Shown here in pieces: positions 26,962 through 34,625 of a stretch of DNA of 64,000 bases (the first letter of the stretch is position 1; every line of letters begins with the position of its first letter). The stretch is taken from assembly GCF_016406105.1 (NCBI RefSeq), contig NZ_CP066308.1, positions 2,577,501 to 2,641,500 of the forward strand. Direction: 5' to 3'. Origin of the DNA: Brevibacillus composti (lineage in GTDB: Bacteria > Bacillota > Bacilli > Brevibacillales > Brevibacillaceae). The notes under the pieces are model-generated. The model worked only from the letters and a program-made list of their open reading frames with translations, was not told the DNA's origin and searched no databases. A program made the position numbers and the translations under genes.

Positions 26962-27300
26962 ATGTTTCCCCGTATATCCCCGATCATTCTGATCATCCTG
27001 TTGTTTGCTGCTTATGGCTTTTTAAGCTGGTTTTTCAATAATCCGCTAAACGCGCTGGTGGTCATCGGGCTGTCTGCACTGGTCATCTTTGCGGTGAGGA
27101 ATTACCTCCAGACGGGCAAGTTTTTGCCTGGCGCCTCCAAACCGAGGGCAGCCAAGCCCAAGCCTGCTCCTCGCCCCCCGCATAAAAAAAGCGCACAGCA
27201 GGCACGGAAAAACCATCCGTTCCGGGTGATTGACGGAAACAAAGGAAAAGCGAAGGAAAATGACGGCGACCATGACCCTCATAATCATATTTCGCAGTAA
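26962..27300 (+). CDS. YqhP-like (SA1362 family) membrane protein
   Basis: A 112-residue protein with two N-terminal membrane helices (about 6-24 and 31-46) and a basic, Pro/Lys-rich cytoplasmic tail with KPKPAPRPPHKKSAQQ. Size, topology and position directly after yqhQ match YqhP of B. subtilis. Sequence identity cannot be judged without a search. GATGAGGTGAGGC stands before the ATG at 26962. Confidence 0.7.
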   Translation: MFPRISPIILIILLFAAYGFLSWFFNNPLNALVVIGLSALVIFAVRNYLQTGKFLPGASKPRAAKPKPAPRPPHKKSAQQARKNHPFRVIDGNKGKAKENDGDHDPHNHISQ

Positions 27301-27302
27301 AA

Positions 27303-27342
27303 AGAAAACAGGCTGCCTATACCAGGTGGCCTGTTTTTTCTG
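27303..27342. terminator. Terminator between converging yqhP and yqhO
   Basis: Stem AAAACAGGC/GCCTGTTTT at 27305-27313 and 27329-27337, followed by TTCT on the plus strand. The minus-strand yqhO reading frame ends inside the loop at 27317, so the last codons of yqhO overlap the structure. Confidence 0.82.
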
Positions 27343-28261
27343 TGGGCGACAGCTGTCGGCGAAAAACCTCGATGTACTGTTCAAAATTCCATTGCTCCAG
27401 AAAATGCGTCGCTGCCAGTACGCCTGATTCGTAGAGACGCCGCCGGATGTCCGGCGAGAGCTGGAATTGCGTCGTTCGCACGCCCAAGGTATTCACAAAT
27501 ACGGTTCGAACTGCGTGAGCCCGGTCGACATGCAGGCGATCATGGGCATCCAGCATCGTGACGACGAGCTGGCGGGTGAATGAAAACAGCCCTCTAATTC
27601 GGTAGGCTTCGCGATCAACCTTGTTGTCGTGGAGTCGAAAACCAATCGTCGGCCAGCGGGGAATGCCCGGCACATCAAACAGCCAGACGGGATAATTGCT
27701 CAAGAGGCCGCCGTCGACGATGAAGTGGGGTGCCTCTTCTCTGTACAGGCGTGCCGGTTGAAAAAAGAACGGGATCGAGGAAGACATGCGCACCGCCCGC
27801 GCGACGGAAAAACGTTCGGGATCCAAATCGAAGTGGACGAGGTCATCCGGCAAGACCAGCATTTTTCCCGCGGTTATGTCGGAAGCGATGATGCGCAAGG
27901 CGTCCTTGGGCAGATCGCCGAAGGTGCGAATGCCCTTCCTCCGCAGCAGTTCGTCAATGAACTTCTCCAGCCGGTCCGTCCGATAGATGCCTTTGCGAAC
28001 GGCCAGCTCGAACAAGGGTCCGACGATGGGCAATCGTCCGAGTCCCCTTCTCTCCAGAAAAAAAAGATAGTCCAGCTTCTCGAAGATCGGACGCAGCTCA
28101 TTGCTTTTGTACCCGGCGCTGACCAGAGCGGCGACGATCGCCCCGGCAGAAGTACCGGCAATTCTCTGCCAGGCGAAGCCATGGCGCTCCATCACCTCCA
28201 GCGCCCCGATAAAAGCGATGCCTTTGACGCCGCCCCCTTCAAACACTGCATCTGCCTTCAC
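27317..28261 (-). CDS. yqhO: Patatin-like phospholipase YqhO
   Basis: Serine lipase of the patatin family, 314 residues, cytoplasmic. FEGGGVKGIAFIGALEVME forms the oxyanion loop, IAGTSAGAIVAAL holds the nucleophile Ser (GTSAG, about residue 38), and HFIVDGGLLSNYPVW supplies the catalytic Asp (DGG). It lies next to mntR as in B. subtilis and is read after it with about 110 bases between. The substrate is unknown. Its stop codon is within the terminator shared with yqhP. Confidence 0.92.
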   Translation of the reverse strand: MKADAVFEGGGVKGIAFIGALEVMERHGFAWQRIAGTSAGAIVAALVSAGYKSNELRPIFEKLDYLFFLERRGLGRLPIVGPLFELAVRKGIYRTDRLEKFIDELLRRKGIRTFGDLPKDALRIIASDITAGKMLVLPDDLVHFDLDPERFSVARAVRMSSSIPFFFQPARLYREEAPHFIVDGGLLSNYPVWLFDVPGIPRWPTIGFRLHDNKVDREAYRIRGLFSFTRQLVVTMLDAHDRLHVDRAHAVRTVFVNTLGVRTTQFQLSPDIRRRLYESGVLAATHFLEQWNFEQYIEVFRRQLSPTEKTGHLV

Positions 28262-28334
28262 TCATCCACCCCCTCCTGATTCTGCTCTGATCCCCCTTAT
28301 TCCTAATATAGTAGAAGAGCTAGTCTATTACGAC

Positions 28335-28366
28335 AAAAAACGCAAGCCCGAAGGCCTGCGTTTTTG
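28335..28366 (-). terminator. Intrinsic terminator of mntR
   Basis: Inverted repeat built on AACGCA/TGCGTT with a GC-rich middle and a CGAA loop, flanked by A6 on the left and T5 on the right. It lies 9 bases after the mntR stop and could act on both strands. Confidence 0.85.
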
Positions 28367-28374
28367 GAGACATC

Positions 28375-28803
28375 CTATTCTTCTTTTTGTTCTTCCTCGA
28401 GCCGAATCCGGCGAAGGTCCTCCACGCGCTGCGGATCCTCCTGAAAATAACGGACCAGATATTCAAAGCAGGAGATCGATTCCCAGCTGAGGTGATGTTC
28501 GATTCCTTCGACATCTTGATAAATATGTTCCTCGTCTACGCCGATCAGCCGCATGAATTGCTCCAGAAGACTGTGGCGGTCGACGAGCCGTTTGCCGATT
28601 TTCTTGCCCTTTGGCGTCAGCACGAGTCCACGGTATTTTTCATAGACAAGGTATTTGTCTTTATCCAGCTTTTGAACCATTTTCGTAACCGAAGAGGGAT
28701 GTACCTCCAACGCTTCCGCGATATCGGAGACACGGGCGTAACCTTTTTCTTCAATTAAGCTGTAGATGCGTTCCAAATAGTCTTCCATGCTGGGAGTTGG
28801 CAT
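28375..28803 (-). CDS. mntR: Manganese transport regulator MntR
   Basis: DtxR-family Mn2+-responsive repressor of manganese uptake. The 142-residue length is the same as in B. subtilis. Metal ligand Asp8 and Glu11 lie in [35 protein letters not shown] is the recognition helix. [13 protein letters not shown] holds the Glu/His ligands of the C-terminal half. An in-frame start six codons upstream lacks a ribosome binding site; the ATG at 28803 follows GAGGGATACCA. yqhO is downstream. Confidence 0.95.
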   Translation of the reverse strand: MPTPSMEDYLERIYSLIEEKGYARVSDIAEALEVHPSSVTKMVQKLDKDKYLVYEKYRGLVLTPKGKKIGKRLVDRHSLLEQFMRLIGVDEEHIYQDVEGIEHHLSWESISCFEYLVRYFQEDPQRVEDLRRIRLEEEQKEE

Positions 28804-28900
28804 TGGTATCCCTCGTTTCAAAACGGTATTTCATCAGGGCCAAAAAAAGCATGTAGTTCTATCATACCGTGGATTCGGGACAGGATGCAAGGAAAACCTC

Positions 28901-29389
28901 TTAGTTCAACTGCTTCTCCGCTTTGATCATGCGAACCATCCGAACCAATTGCTGGCCGAGCAGCTCCACTCTCTCATGCAGGCGGGCGTCGATCAGCTTG
29001 CCGTCGGGGCCGAATGCGCGAGAGGAGTTAGGAATGCTCGGGCTGTTGGGAATAGCCCAGGCATGCAGGTTTCGCATGATCAGATGAAGCGTATTGACTG
29101 TATTGGCCGCTCCGAGGCTGCTAGCGGCAATCCCCATGACCGCTACGGGCTTTTCGCGCAGATGCCTGGCCGCGAGAAAGTCGATCGCATTTTTCAAAGC
29201 GCCTGTCAGAGTCCCGTGGTATTCCGGAGAGGCGATCAGCAATGCATCCGCATCGGAGATTTTTTGTATGAACCGATGGACCGTCTCTGGATACGTGGAT
29301 TCGTCATCGCGCACATCATAAACGGGCAGCGGCCAATCGGCCAGATGGATCAGTTCCGTCTTCGCTCCCGCCCTTTCGGCAGCCTCATT
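28901..29389 (-). pseudogene. NADPH-dependent FMN reductase, N-terminus missing
   Basis: The frame is open from just after a TAA at 29390-29392 to a stop at 28901. It encodes about 162 residues: GAKTELIHLADWPLPVYD, then DALLIASPEYHGTLTGALKN (the SPEYHG flavin-binding motif), then VMGIAASSLGAANTV. Homologous flavoproteins begin about 30 residues earlier with a GSLR-type phosphate-binding loop, which no frame supplies upstream. The first possible start is a GTG at 29314 in the middle of the fold. GAAGGAG and a promoter-like TATACT lie just upstream of the break, so a deletion of the gene's beginning is inferred. If translated, the protein should not bind FMN normally. Confidence 0.65.
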
Positions 29390-29533
29390 TTAAGTTCAGC
29401 AAGCTCCTTCTATATCCAGTATAACCCATTTATCATACATAGAAAATAAATATGTTTGTTTATTTCCTTCGGTTCTGAACAAGCCCCACCCGCTCATACA
29501 CTTGTACCAAGGTTGGATAAAGGATGATGATCG

Positions 29534-30550
29534 ATGGACAGAGGATCCTGGCGAATTGCCGTTCTGTTTGCAGCCGCAGCCTTGGGTGGAAGCTATCTGG
29601 GAGGATCTGACGGACTTCGCTTTTTTGCCTATTTCGGTTCTTGGGGTTTCTTGGGCATTCTGCTTGTCAGCATAGGTTTCGGGTGGGCAGGCTATCGGAT
29701 TCTGGTCCTCAGCCACCATCTCGGATTTCGCTCCCTTCACGATTTGCTGGCCTACGGTTTCGGGGAAAAAGCGGCCCCCGGCCTCTCGGTGCTGCTCCAC
29801 CTGCTGCTTCTGGCCTATGCGGGGACGACGATCGGAGAGGCGGCCAGCCGCTTATCCGGAGAAGGTTTGGTCTGGATCGTAGCTTTCATTCCGATCGCGC
29901 TGGCCTGTTTCCTGATCGGAAGGGGCTGGCCGCTTCTTCTGCGGGCTTTGTCGCTTTTCTTCATCATCGGTTTTCTGCTGATCGCCGCCTCTTACATCGA
30001 ACGGCCGCATATCGCCGTCCCTTCTCTGGGCTATCAGCTAAATTTTCAATGGCTGCTTCATTCGCTGTATTACTTTTCCCTTCATTTTCTGCTGATTCTG
30101 GTCATCTGTCTGCCTCTCGCTTCCCGGGCACCCCGTGTACAGCCGATCGCAACCGGCGTCATGCTCGGCAGCTTTCTGTTCCTTCTCTTGTCGTTGCTGC
30201 TTCAGGGCCTTTTTCTGGGGTACTGGCATGATATTCATTCATCGCCATTGCCACTTAGGACGGTGCTGTCGGCCGCTTTGCCCCAGGGGGAATGGATCCA
30301 TGCGTTCGCGATGCTGGGACACGCAGGCATAATGCTGGCTGTGTGGGTGTACGCGCTAGCGTCTCCCGTCTCTGTCCGCTATGAGATCCGTCTGACGGCC
30401 CTGCTGGTCGTCATGATAATCGGCGTGATTCTCCTTTCGCTGCTGTCGGTCATCTGGGCAAGCCTCGCCTATCTTGTCGCCACCGCTGTCACGTATTTCG
30501 GCCTGTTTCTCGCCTTATCCTTTTTATGGAAAACAAAACAAGTTCCCTAA
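29534..30550 (+). CDS. YkvI-like polytopic membrane protein
   Basis: A 338-residue protein with about ten membrane helices and very short loops, for example AAALGGSYLGGSDGLRFFAY in the first unit and FFIIGFLLIAASYIERP near residue 160. The small-residue break in the first helix and the overall layout resemble the YkvI group, which shares the APC/LeuT transporter fold; the substrate is unknown. The ATG at 29534 is the third of three close ATGs; AAAGGATGA stands in front. It lies alone, ending at a terminator. Confidence 0.6.
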   Translation: MDRGSWRIAVLFAAAALGGSYLGGSDGLRFFAYFGSWGFLGILLVSIGFGWAGYRILVLSHHLGFRSLHDLLAYGFGEKAAPGLSVLLHLLLLAYAGTTIGEAASRLSGEGLVWIVAFIPIALACFLIGRGWPLLLRALSLFFIIGFLLIAASYIERPHIAVPSLGYQLNFQWLLHSLYYFSLHFLLILVICLPLASRAPRVQPIATGVMLGSFLFLLLSLLLQGLFLGYWHDIHSSPLPLRTVLSAALPQGEWIHAFAMLGHAGIMLAVWVYALASPVSVRYEIRLTALLVVMIIGVILLSLLSVIWASLAYLVATAVTYFGLFLALSFLWKTKQVP

Positions 30551-30559
30551 TCAACGCGA

Positions 30560-30597
30560 AAAAAGCCCCGGATTCCTGATTCGTTCCGGGGCTTAAC
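30560..30597. terminator. Terminator between converging genes
   Basis: Perfect 10-base stem AAGCCCCGGA/TCCGGGGCTT at 30563-30572 and 30585-30594. A6 on the left gives a U tract on the minus strand, ending the M28-like gene; it can also slow the YkvI-like transcript. Confidence 0.85.
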
Positions 30598-30624
30598 CAT
30601 GTTCTTTTTTCCAATCCGGCTCCG

Positions 30625-31839
30625 TTAGGGATTCTTCCCGCGCTCTCCCACCTCTTCGAGCATTCGCAAGACTTCATCCGCTGCCAGAGCCAGCTGCTCG
30701 CCGGGGAGATTCCTGTGGCCGCTCTTCGCCGTTTTCTCCTCGGCGGGGTTGAGTAGGTCTGTATACGTCGCTGCATGGCTGAAGGCTGCGCGGAGTCTGC
30801 CATCTAGCCCTGCCCCCGCTAGCGGGCGATCCGCAGCCCGTACTCGGCCATCCAAGTAAAAGACGGCTGTGACGCGCTGTTTTTCGGCCGGGGTCAGCGT
30901 TTGCAAAAATTCTGCCAAGCCGCGATCCCCGTCCGAAGCGGCGCCGAGCGAGACGAAGCGAATGTCCGCCGCTTTATTATCTGCATGCAGGGACCAAAGA
31001 CGGGCTGTTTCGAGAAGGAGCGCCGCCCCCGCTGCATCGCCGATTTTGTCCGCGGCGGCCGCATCGGCGTCATGGTGGGCAAGCACCAGGATCAAGTTCC
31101 CGTGAGCAGCTTGATTGCTTCCTGCGGGCATTTCCCCTGTGCGAAGATTGTACGACGTCTTTTTCATCATCGAGGCACCTGTGACTTTGATCCTGGCTTG
31201 TGCCCGCTCTCCCGCCTGCACGCGCTTCGCCAGTTTGCGCCCCTCCTCTAGGGCAACTGCCACTACGGGAACCCCAAAATCCAGCGGTCCTGGAAGGGAG
31301 GGCTTATACCCCGCCGCTGATTGCGTTTGGATCCAGATCACTCCCTTGGCTCCCGCGGCCGCGGCGTGACGCACTTTTTCCGCAGTCGGCACGGTATCGT
31401 CGCTGATCAGCAAAATATGGCCCTGTGCGCCTTTTAAGGCGTAGTCAGCGGGCTTCCAACCGCTGGCGTCGATCATTTCACCGGTTGCTTCTCCGTTTTG
31501 CGAAAATGTAACGGGGATCGTTCGGATCGTCTCCGCGCTTTTTGCCAGATCCCCGATCTGCAGCGCTGCCTCCGTCGGTTCCGTGTAGACGTAGTAGGAA
31601 AATGGCTGGAGGACGGTGGCATACCCGTAGATGCGGAGCCACTCCTCCAGATAGACCACGGCCTGAAATTCCGATTCTGTCGCAGGCACCCGCGGTGAAG
31701 AAACCAGTTTTTCCACATGTTCCATCAACCGCTCGGGATCCGCCTGTTCACCCGCCGCCAATGCTGCGTAACCAGGTGAAAGCGCAAGTAGTCCGCATGC
31801 GATGGTCAGTCCAATCAGCGTCCGCTTCCCTCTGCTCAT
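30625..31839 (-). CDS. Exported M28-type peptidase with degenerate active site
   Basis: A 404-residue protein with a signal peptide (LIGLTIACGLLALSPGYAALA), a short helical N-terminal part, a PA domain (about 120-225, with ILLISDDTVPTAEKVRHAAA) and a C-terminal M28 aminopeptidase-like domain. LVLAHHDADAAAADKIGDAAG corresponds to the family's zinc site (H.D ... ADDN.SG), but the next motif, usually GAEE with catalytic and ligand Glu, is GAASDGDRG. YLDG keeps the later Asp position. The lack of the Glu pair suggests the protein no longer cuts peptides. The domain order resembles secreted aminopeptidases such as YwaD. It is a single gene between two terminators or promoters. Confidence 0.72.
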   Translation of the reverse strand: MSRGKRTLIGLTIACGLLALSPGYAALAAGEQADPERLMEHVEKLVSSPRVPATESEFQAVVYLEEWLRIYGYATVLQPFSYYVYTEPTEAALQIGDLAKSAETIRTIPVTFSQNGEATGEMIDASGWKPADYALKGAQGHILLISDDTVPTAEKVRHAAAAGAKGVIWIQTQSAAGYKPSLPGPLDFGVPVVAVALEEGRKLAKRVQAGERAQARIKVTGASMMKKTSYNLRTGEMPAGSNQAAHGNLILVLAHHDADAAAADKIGDAAGAALLLETARLWSLHADNKAADIRFVSLGAASDGDRGLAEFLQTLTPAEKQRVTAVFYLDGRVRAADRPLAGAGLDGRLRAAFSHAATYTDLLNPAEEKTAKSGHRNLPGEQLALAADEVLRMLEEVGERGKNP

Positions 31840-32148
31840 GCCATACCTCCCCTTTTCGCCGGTCTTTCCCCCATTATGAAAGGGGATGAGCGGCAGCGTC
31901 TAGTCAGAATAGTCCGTCAAATAAAGCTACGGATGGCCAGCTCCCGACAGCATCTCCCCCGTCCGCGAGACAAGTTTTCGCCGCTTCCATTTTTCAAATT
32001 GACCCTTGACCGCGTATTTGTTAAGGTTGATGCAGACCATCACTCTTCGACATGACAGATGTTCGGAGATGAGGGTGGGACGCTTGCTTGCGACAAGCGC
32101 AAACGAAATCAGACATTCTACTCGTGTAATCGGAGAAGGAGGATTTAC
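31840..32148. other. Divergent non-coding interval before dat
   Basis: About 310 bases without a gene. It should hold promoters for the M28-like gene (minus) and dat (plus). A small hairpin GCTTG/CAAGC is seen near 32091-32099. A GAGGGTGGGACGC stretch at about 32071 recalls a T-box end but lacks the rest of such an element. AGAAGGAGG at 32133-32143 is the ribosome binding site of dat. Confidence 0.5.
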
Positions 32149-33000
32149 ATGCTTTACGTGGATGGCAAATGGGTGGAAGCTGACCAGCTTTCCGTACATC
32201 CGGAAGACCGCGGCTACAATTTTGGAGATGGGATTTACGAGGTAGTTCGCATCTACAAAGGGAAGATGTATCAGTGGGAAGGACATCTGACGAGACTGTT
32301 GAGAAGTGCTCGCGAAATCAAGCTGGACATGCCCTGGACTGCGGAGGAGCTGTCTCGGATCGCCGATGAACTGATGGCCCGAAACAACATCACGTCTGAA
32401 GACGACGCCACCTTGTATCTGCAGGTGACTCGCGGTGTCGCTCCGCGCGTCCATGATATTCCGAGCGGCATTCGTCCTGTCATCATGGGCTTTGTACGCC
32501 GCAAAGAGCGTCCGCTCGCCGATATGAAAAAAGGTATGACCGCAAAAGTCATCGAAGATATCCGCTGGCTTCGCTGCGACATCAAAACCCTGAACCTTCT
32601 GGGAGCCGTTCTCGTAAAGCAGTACGCCAAGGAAGCCGGAGCGCAGGAGTCGATTCTGCACCGCAACGGCACCGTGACAGAGTGCAGCGCGGCCAATCTT
32701 TTCATGGTCAAGGACAACGAACTGTACACCCATCCAGCCAATCACCTGATTCTCAATGGAATCACCCGGCTGGATGTGATCGAACTGGCCAAAGCGAATG
32801 GATTTACCGTGCATGAGGAGCCGTTTACGGTTGATTTTATGATGCAGGCGGACGAGGTGTTCGGCACCGGAACGACTGTAGAAGTGATGCCCATCATCTC
32901 CATCGACGGCCAGCCTGTTGGCGGCGGAAGCGTGGGGCCGGTCGTGCAAAAGCTGCAGCAGTTGTTTGAAGAACGCATTACCCGCAGCGTAACCGTCTAG
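32149..33000 (+). CDS. dat: D-alanine (D-amino acid) aminotransferase
   Basis: PLP enzyme exchanging amino groups between D-amino acids and 2-oxo acids, giving D-glutamate for peptidoglycan. The 283 residues match the family length. MLYVDGKWVEADQLSVHPED starts it, DRGYNFGDGIYEV is a signature, DIKTLNLLGAVLVKQYA carries the PLP Lys (about 145), and VTECSAANLFMV and FGTGTTVEVMPI bind phosphate and substrate. The ATG at 32149 has a near-perfect AGAAGGAGG. It stands alone with its own terminator. Confidence 0.95.
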   Translation: MLYVDGKWVEADQLSVHPEDRGYNFGDGIYEVVRIYKGKMYQWEGHLTRLLRSAREIKLDMPWTAEELSRIADELMARNNITSEDDATLYLQVTRGVAPRVHDIPSGIRPVIMGFVRRKERPLADMKKGMTAKVIEDIRWLRCDIKTLNLLGAVLVKQYAKEAGAQESILHRNGTVTECSAANLFMVKDNELYTHPANHLILNGITRLDVIELAKANGFTVHEEPFTVDFMMQADEVFGTGTTVEVMPIISIDGQPVGGGSVGPVVQKLQQLFEERITRSVTV

Positions 33001-33044
33001 GGCCCTTCTCCGATCCTGACGACCGAATCGATTATAGGAACACC

Positions 33045-33091
33045 AAAGAAGCTCTCTCGGCTGCATTTCCGCCAAGAGAGCTTCTTTCTTT
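33045..33091. terminator. Terminator between converging dat and lipM
   Basis: Perfect 12-base stem AAAGAAGCTCTC/GAGAGCTTCTTT at 33045-33056 and 33076-33087 with TCTTTG after it. It serves dat on the plus strand; A residues on the left are few, so action on the minus strand is less certain. Confidence 0.85.
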
Positions 33092-33118
33092 GATAGACAT
33101 TCATGCGAAGCGATGGCG

Positions 33119-33952
33119 TCAGCGGCGAAAATTCCACTCGTCCGTGGCGTACCGCCCAACGGCCAGCTCCTCGGCCAGCGCCTTTTCCTCAGCCGTCAGC
33201 TCGCTGTCGACCAACTCCACGCCCAGTCCGCTCGCAAACCCTCTGCGAAAAGCATCCATAGCCTCGGGAAGCTGAACAGGGCGGCTGCTAACCTGGTTGA
33301 TGGTCACCGCTTTTTGCCGGAAGCTCTCCATCATCCGCTCCTTGAGCCTTTCCGAAGAGAATTGCAAGAGCGAGAACAACAGCTCCACATCCATGTCAAG
33401 CAGGATGGAGCCGTGCTGCAAAATGACGCCCTTTTGCCGCGTCTGCGCGCTTCCCGCCACTTTCTTGCCCTCGACCACCAGCTCATGCCAGGAGGGCGAG
33501 TCAAAGCACGCGGAAGAACCGGGGGAGCTGTACTTTTCTTTCTCTTCCTCGGATGCGAGCGAGACCATCTCCGCCGCAAGTCCCAGATTCTGAAAGCCGT
33601 GCAGCAGCCCCATGCTGATCACCTTGTAGGCTTCGGTCACGCTGGACGGCATTTTGGGATGTTCCTCCGAGACGACGACGCTGTAGGTCAACTCCTGGTC
33701 ATGCAGGACGGCTCGTCCGCCCGTCGCCCGCCGCACGAAGCCGATTCCTTTTTCCTGCACCAGCGCAAGGTCGATCTCTTTGGTTGCTTTTTGAAAGTAC
33801 CCGATCGACAGCGTAGCCGGGTTCCAGGTATAAAAACGGACGGTCGGAGGCGTCTTCCCTTCGCTGTGCAGCTGAAGGATGGCCTCATCCACTGCCATAT
33901 TCATTGCCGGGGACATGCCCTCGGTCACGATAAATCGCCATTGTTCTGTCAC
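33119..33952 (-). CDS. lipM: Octanoyl-[acyl carrier protein]:protein N-octanoyltransferase LipM
   Basis: Moves octanoyl groups from ACP to GcvH, the first step of lipoyl assembly in bacilli. The 277 residues equal B. subtilis LipM. Motifs: MNMAVDEAILQL, ATLSIGYFQKA, RRATGGRAVLHDQELTYS, the catalytic Cys in SACFDSPSWHEL, and GKKVAGSAQTRQKGVILQHG. The GTG at 33952 follows GAGGAGGGG; the frame is open beyond this up to 34201 but that part runs into the palindromic repeat and is not coding. It lies beside the gcv genes, whose GcvH partner it would serve. Confidence 0.94.
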   Translation of the reverse strand: MTEQWRFIVTEGMSPAMNMAVDEAILQLHSEGKTPPTVRFYTWNPATLSIGYFQKATKEIDLALVQEKGIGFVRRATGGRAVLHDQELTYSVVVSEEHPKMPSSVTEAYKVISMGLLHGFQNLGLAAEMVSLASEEEKEKYSSPGSSACFDSPSWHELVVEGKKVAGSAQTRQKGVILQHGSILLDMDVELLFSLLQFSSERLKERMMESFRQKAVTINQVSSRPVQLPEAMDAFRRGFASGLGVELVDSELTAEEKALAEELAVGRYATDEWNFRR

Positions 33953-34089
33953 TTCGCTACCCCTCCTCACCAAACTCCATTGTACTTCTCCGAACGATCC
34001 TAGGGCAACAGATGTGCCGCTTCCTAGGTGCAGAACACAGACCGTTGGTCTCTGACCCGGCTGAGGTCCGCGCAACGGGACCGTAGCGA

Positions 34090-34285
34090 GAAGAATCATG
34101 TTTCCCTGCTTGGCTCCGGGCTCCGCCTTGCCGGGATGATTCACTGTCCGCTCCACAACGTTTGGCGGGGGTCCGCAAAAGCAGAGTCGCTCCGAGGTCA
34201 TCCCAGGGTTGCGTCCCTGATTCCCGCCAAACGTTGTTATGCTGAGTCAGGCTTCACAGTCGCCCGCAGGGAAACATGATTCTTC
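34090..34285. repeat. Nested palindromic repeat element, copy 1
   Basis: Perfect 20-base outer inverted repeat: GAAGAATCATGTTTCCCTGC at 34090-34109 and its reverse complement at 34266-34285. Inside is a second perfect 15-base inverted repeat, ACAACGTTTGGCGGG at 34155-34169 and its complement at 34223-34237. The arms could form a four-part fold. No coding frame of note and no clear target duplication. The ends recur at 34449-34557 and 19736-19755. Confidence 0.85.
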
Positions 34286-34448
34286 CCCGAATATGCTGCT
34301 TCCACCTGACTTTGTACGGCCAGGAAGCTAGCTGATGGATAGCAGATCCCTGATAGGCTTGGATCTCATCCGTCTGCTTTTACCAGTACTTCTCTTTCCA
34401 TTCACCTTTTGAAATGACGTTCTACATCTTTTTGAGAGCCTCGGTTTG

Positions 34449-34557
34449 TGAAGAAGCGTGTTTCCCTGCGGAGCGACTGTGGAGCCCTGCCCAGCGGAGG
34501 GGCGATTCGCTTCCCTGGGGGCGGATCCCGGAGCGGAGCAGGGAAACATGCTTCTTC
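34449..34557. repeat. Palindromic repeat element, copy 2
   Basis: Outer arms at 34449-34468 and 34538-34557 are inverted copies with one difference that leaves a G-U pair in plus-strand RNA. The ends match copy 1 except at position 7, which differs from copy 1 on both arms in a compensating way (T-A there, G-C here). The inside is shorter and GC-rich with a different sequence. Confidence 0.85.
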
Positions 34558-34591
34558 TCGCCGCGGCCCCGATTTCACCACAAGGAAGAAA

Positions 34592-34619
34592 AAAGCTGCC
34601 GAACAAACTCGGCAGCTTT
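34592..34619 (-). terminator. Intrinsic terminator of the gcv operon
   Basis: Perfect 11-base stem AAAGCTGCCGA/TCGGCAGCTTT at 34592-34602 and 34609-34619 with A-rich flank on the left (U tract on the minus strand). It lies 7 bases after the gcvPB stop. Confidence 0.88.
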
Positions 34620-34625
34620 CCCCTC

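Larger units (their letters stand above)
33953..34591. other. Gene-free stretch carrying palindromic elements
   Basis: About 640 bases between lipM and the gcvPB terminator with no supportable gene. B. subtilis has the rhodanese gene yqhL at this place. Here two related inverted-repeat elements (34090-34285 and 34449-34557) fill most of it. Weak open frames in this stretch are by-products of the GC-rich palindromes. Confidence 0.75.

Noticed and set aside
32059-32148. Possible T-box element before dat
   Set aside because: Only a GGGTGG-like stretch is seen; the specifier stem, the conserved T-box sequence and a terminator are absent.
31927-33159. Minus-strand 410-codon frame opposite dat
   Set aside because: The plus-strand dat product has all aminotransferase motifs; the antisense frame is a by-product of GC-rich third positions.
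33953-34201. Upstream extension of the lipM frame
   Set aside because: It runs through the palindromic element; LipM length and the GAGGAGGGG site fix the start at 33952.
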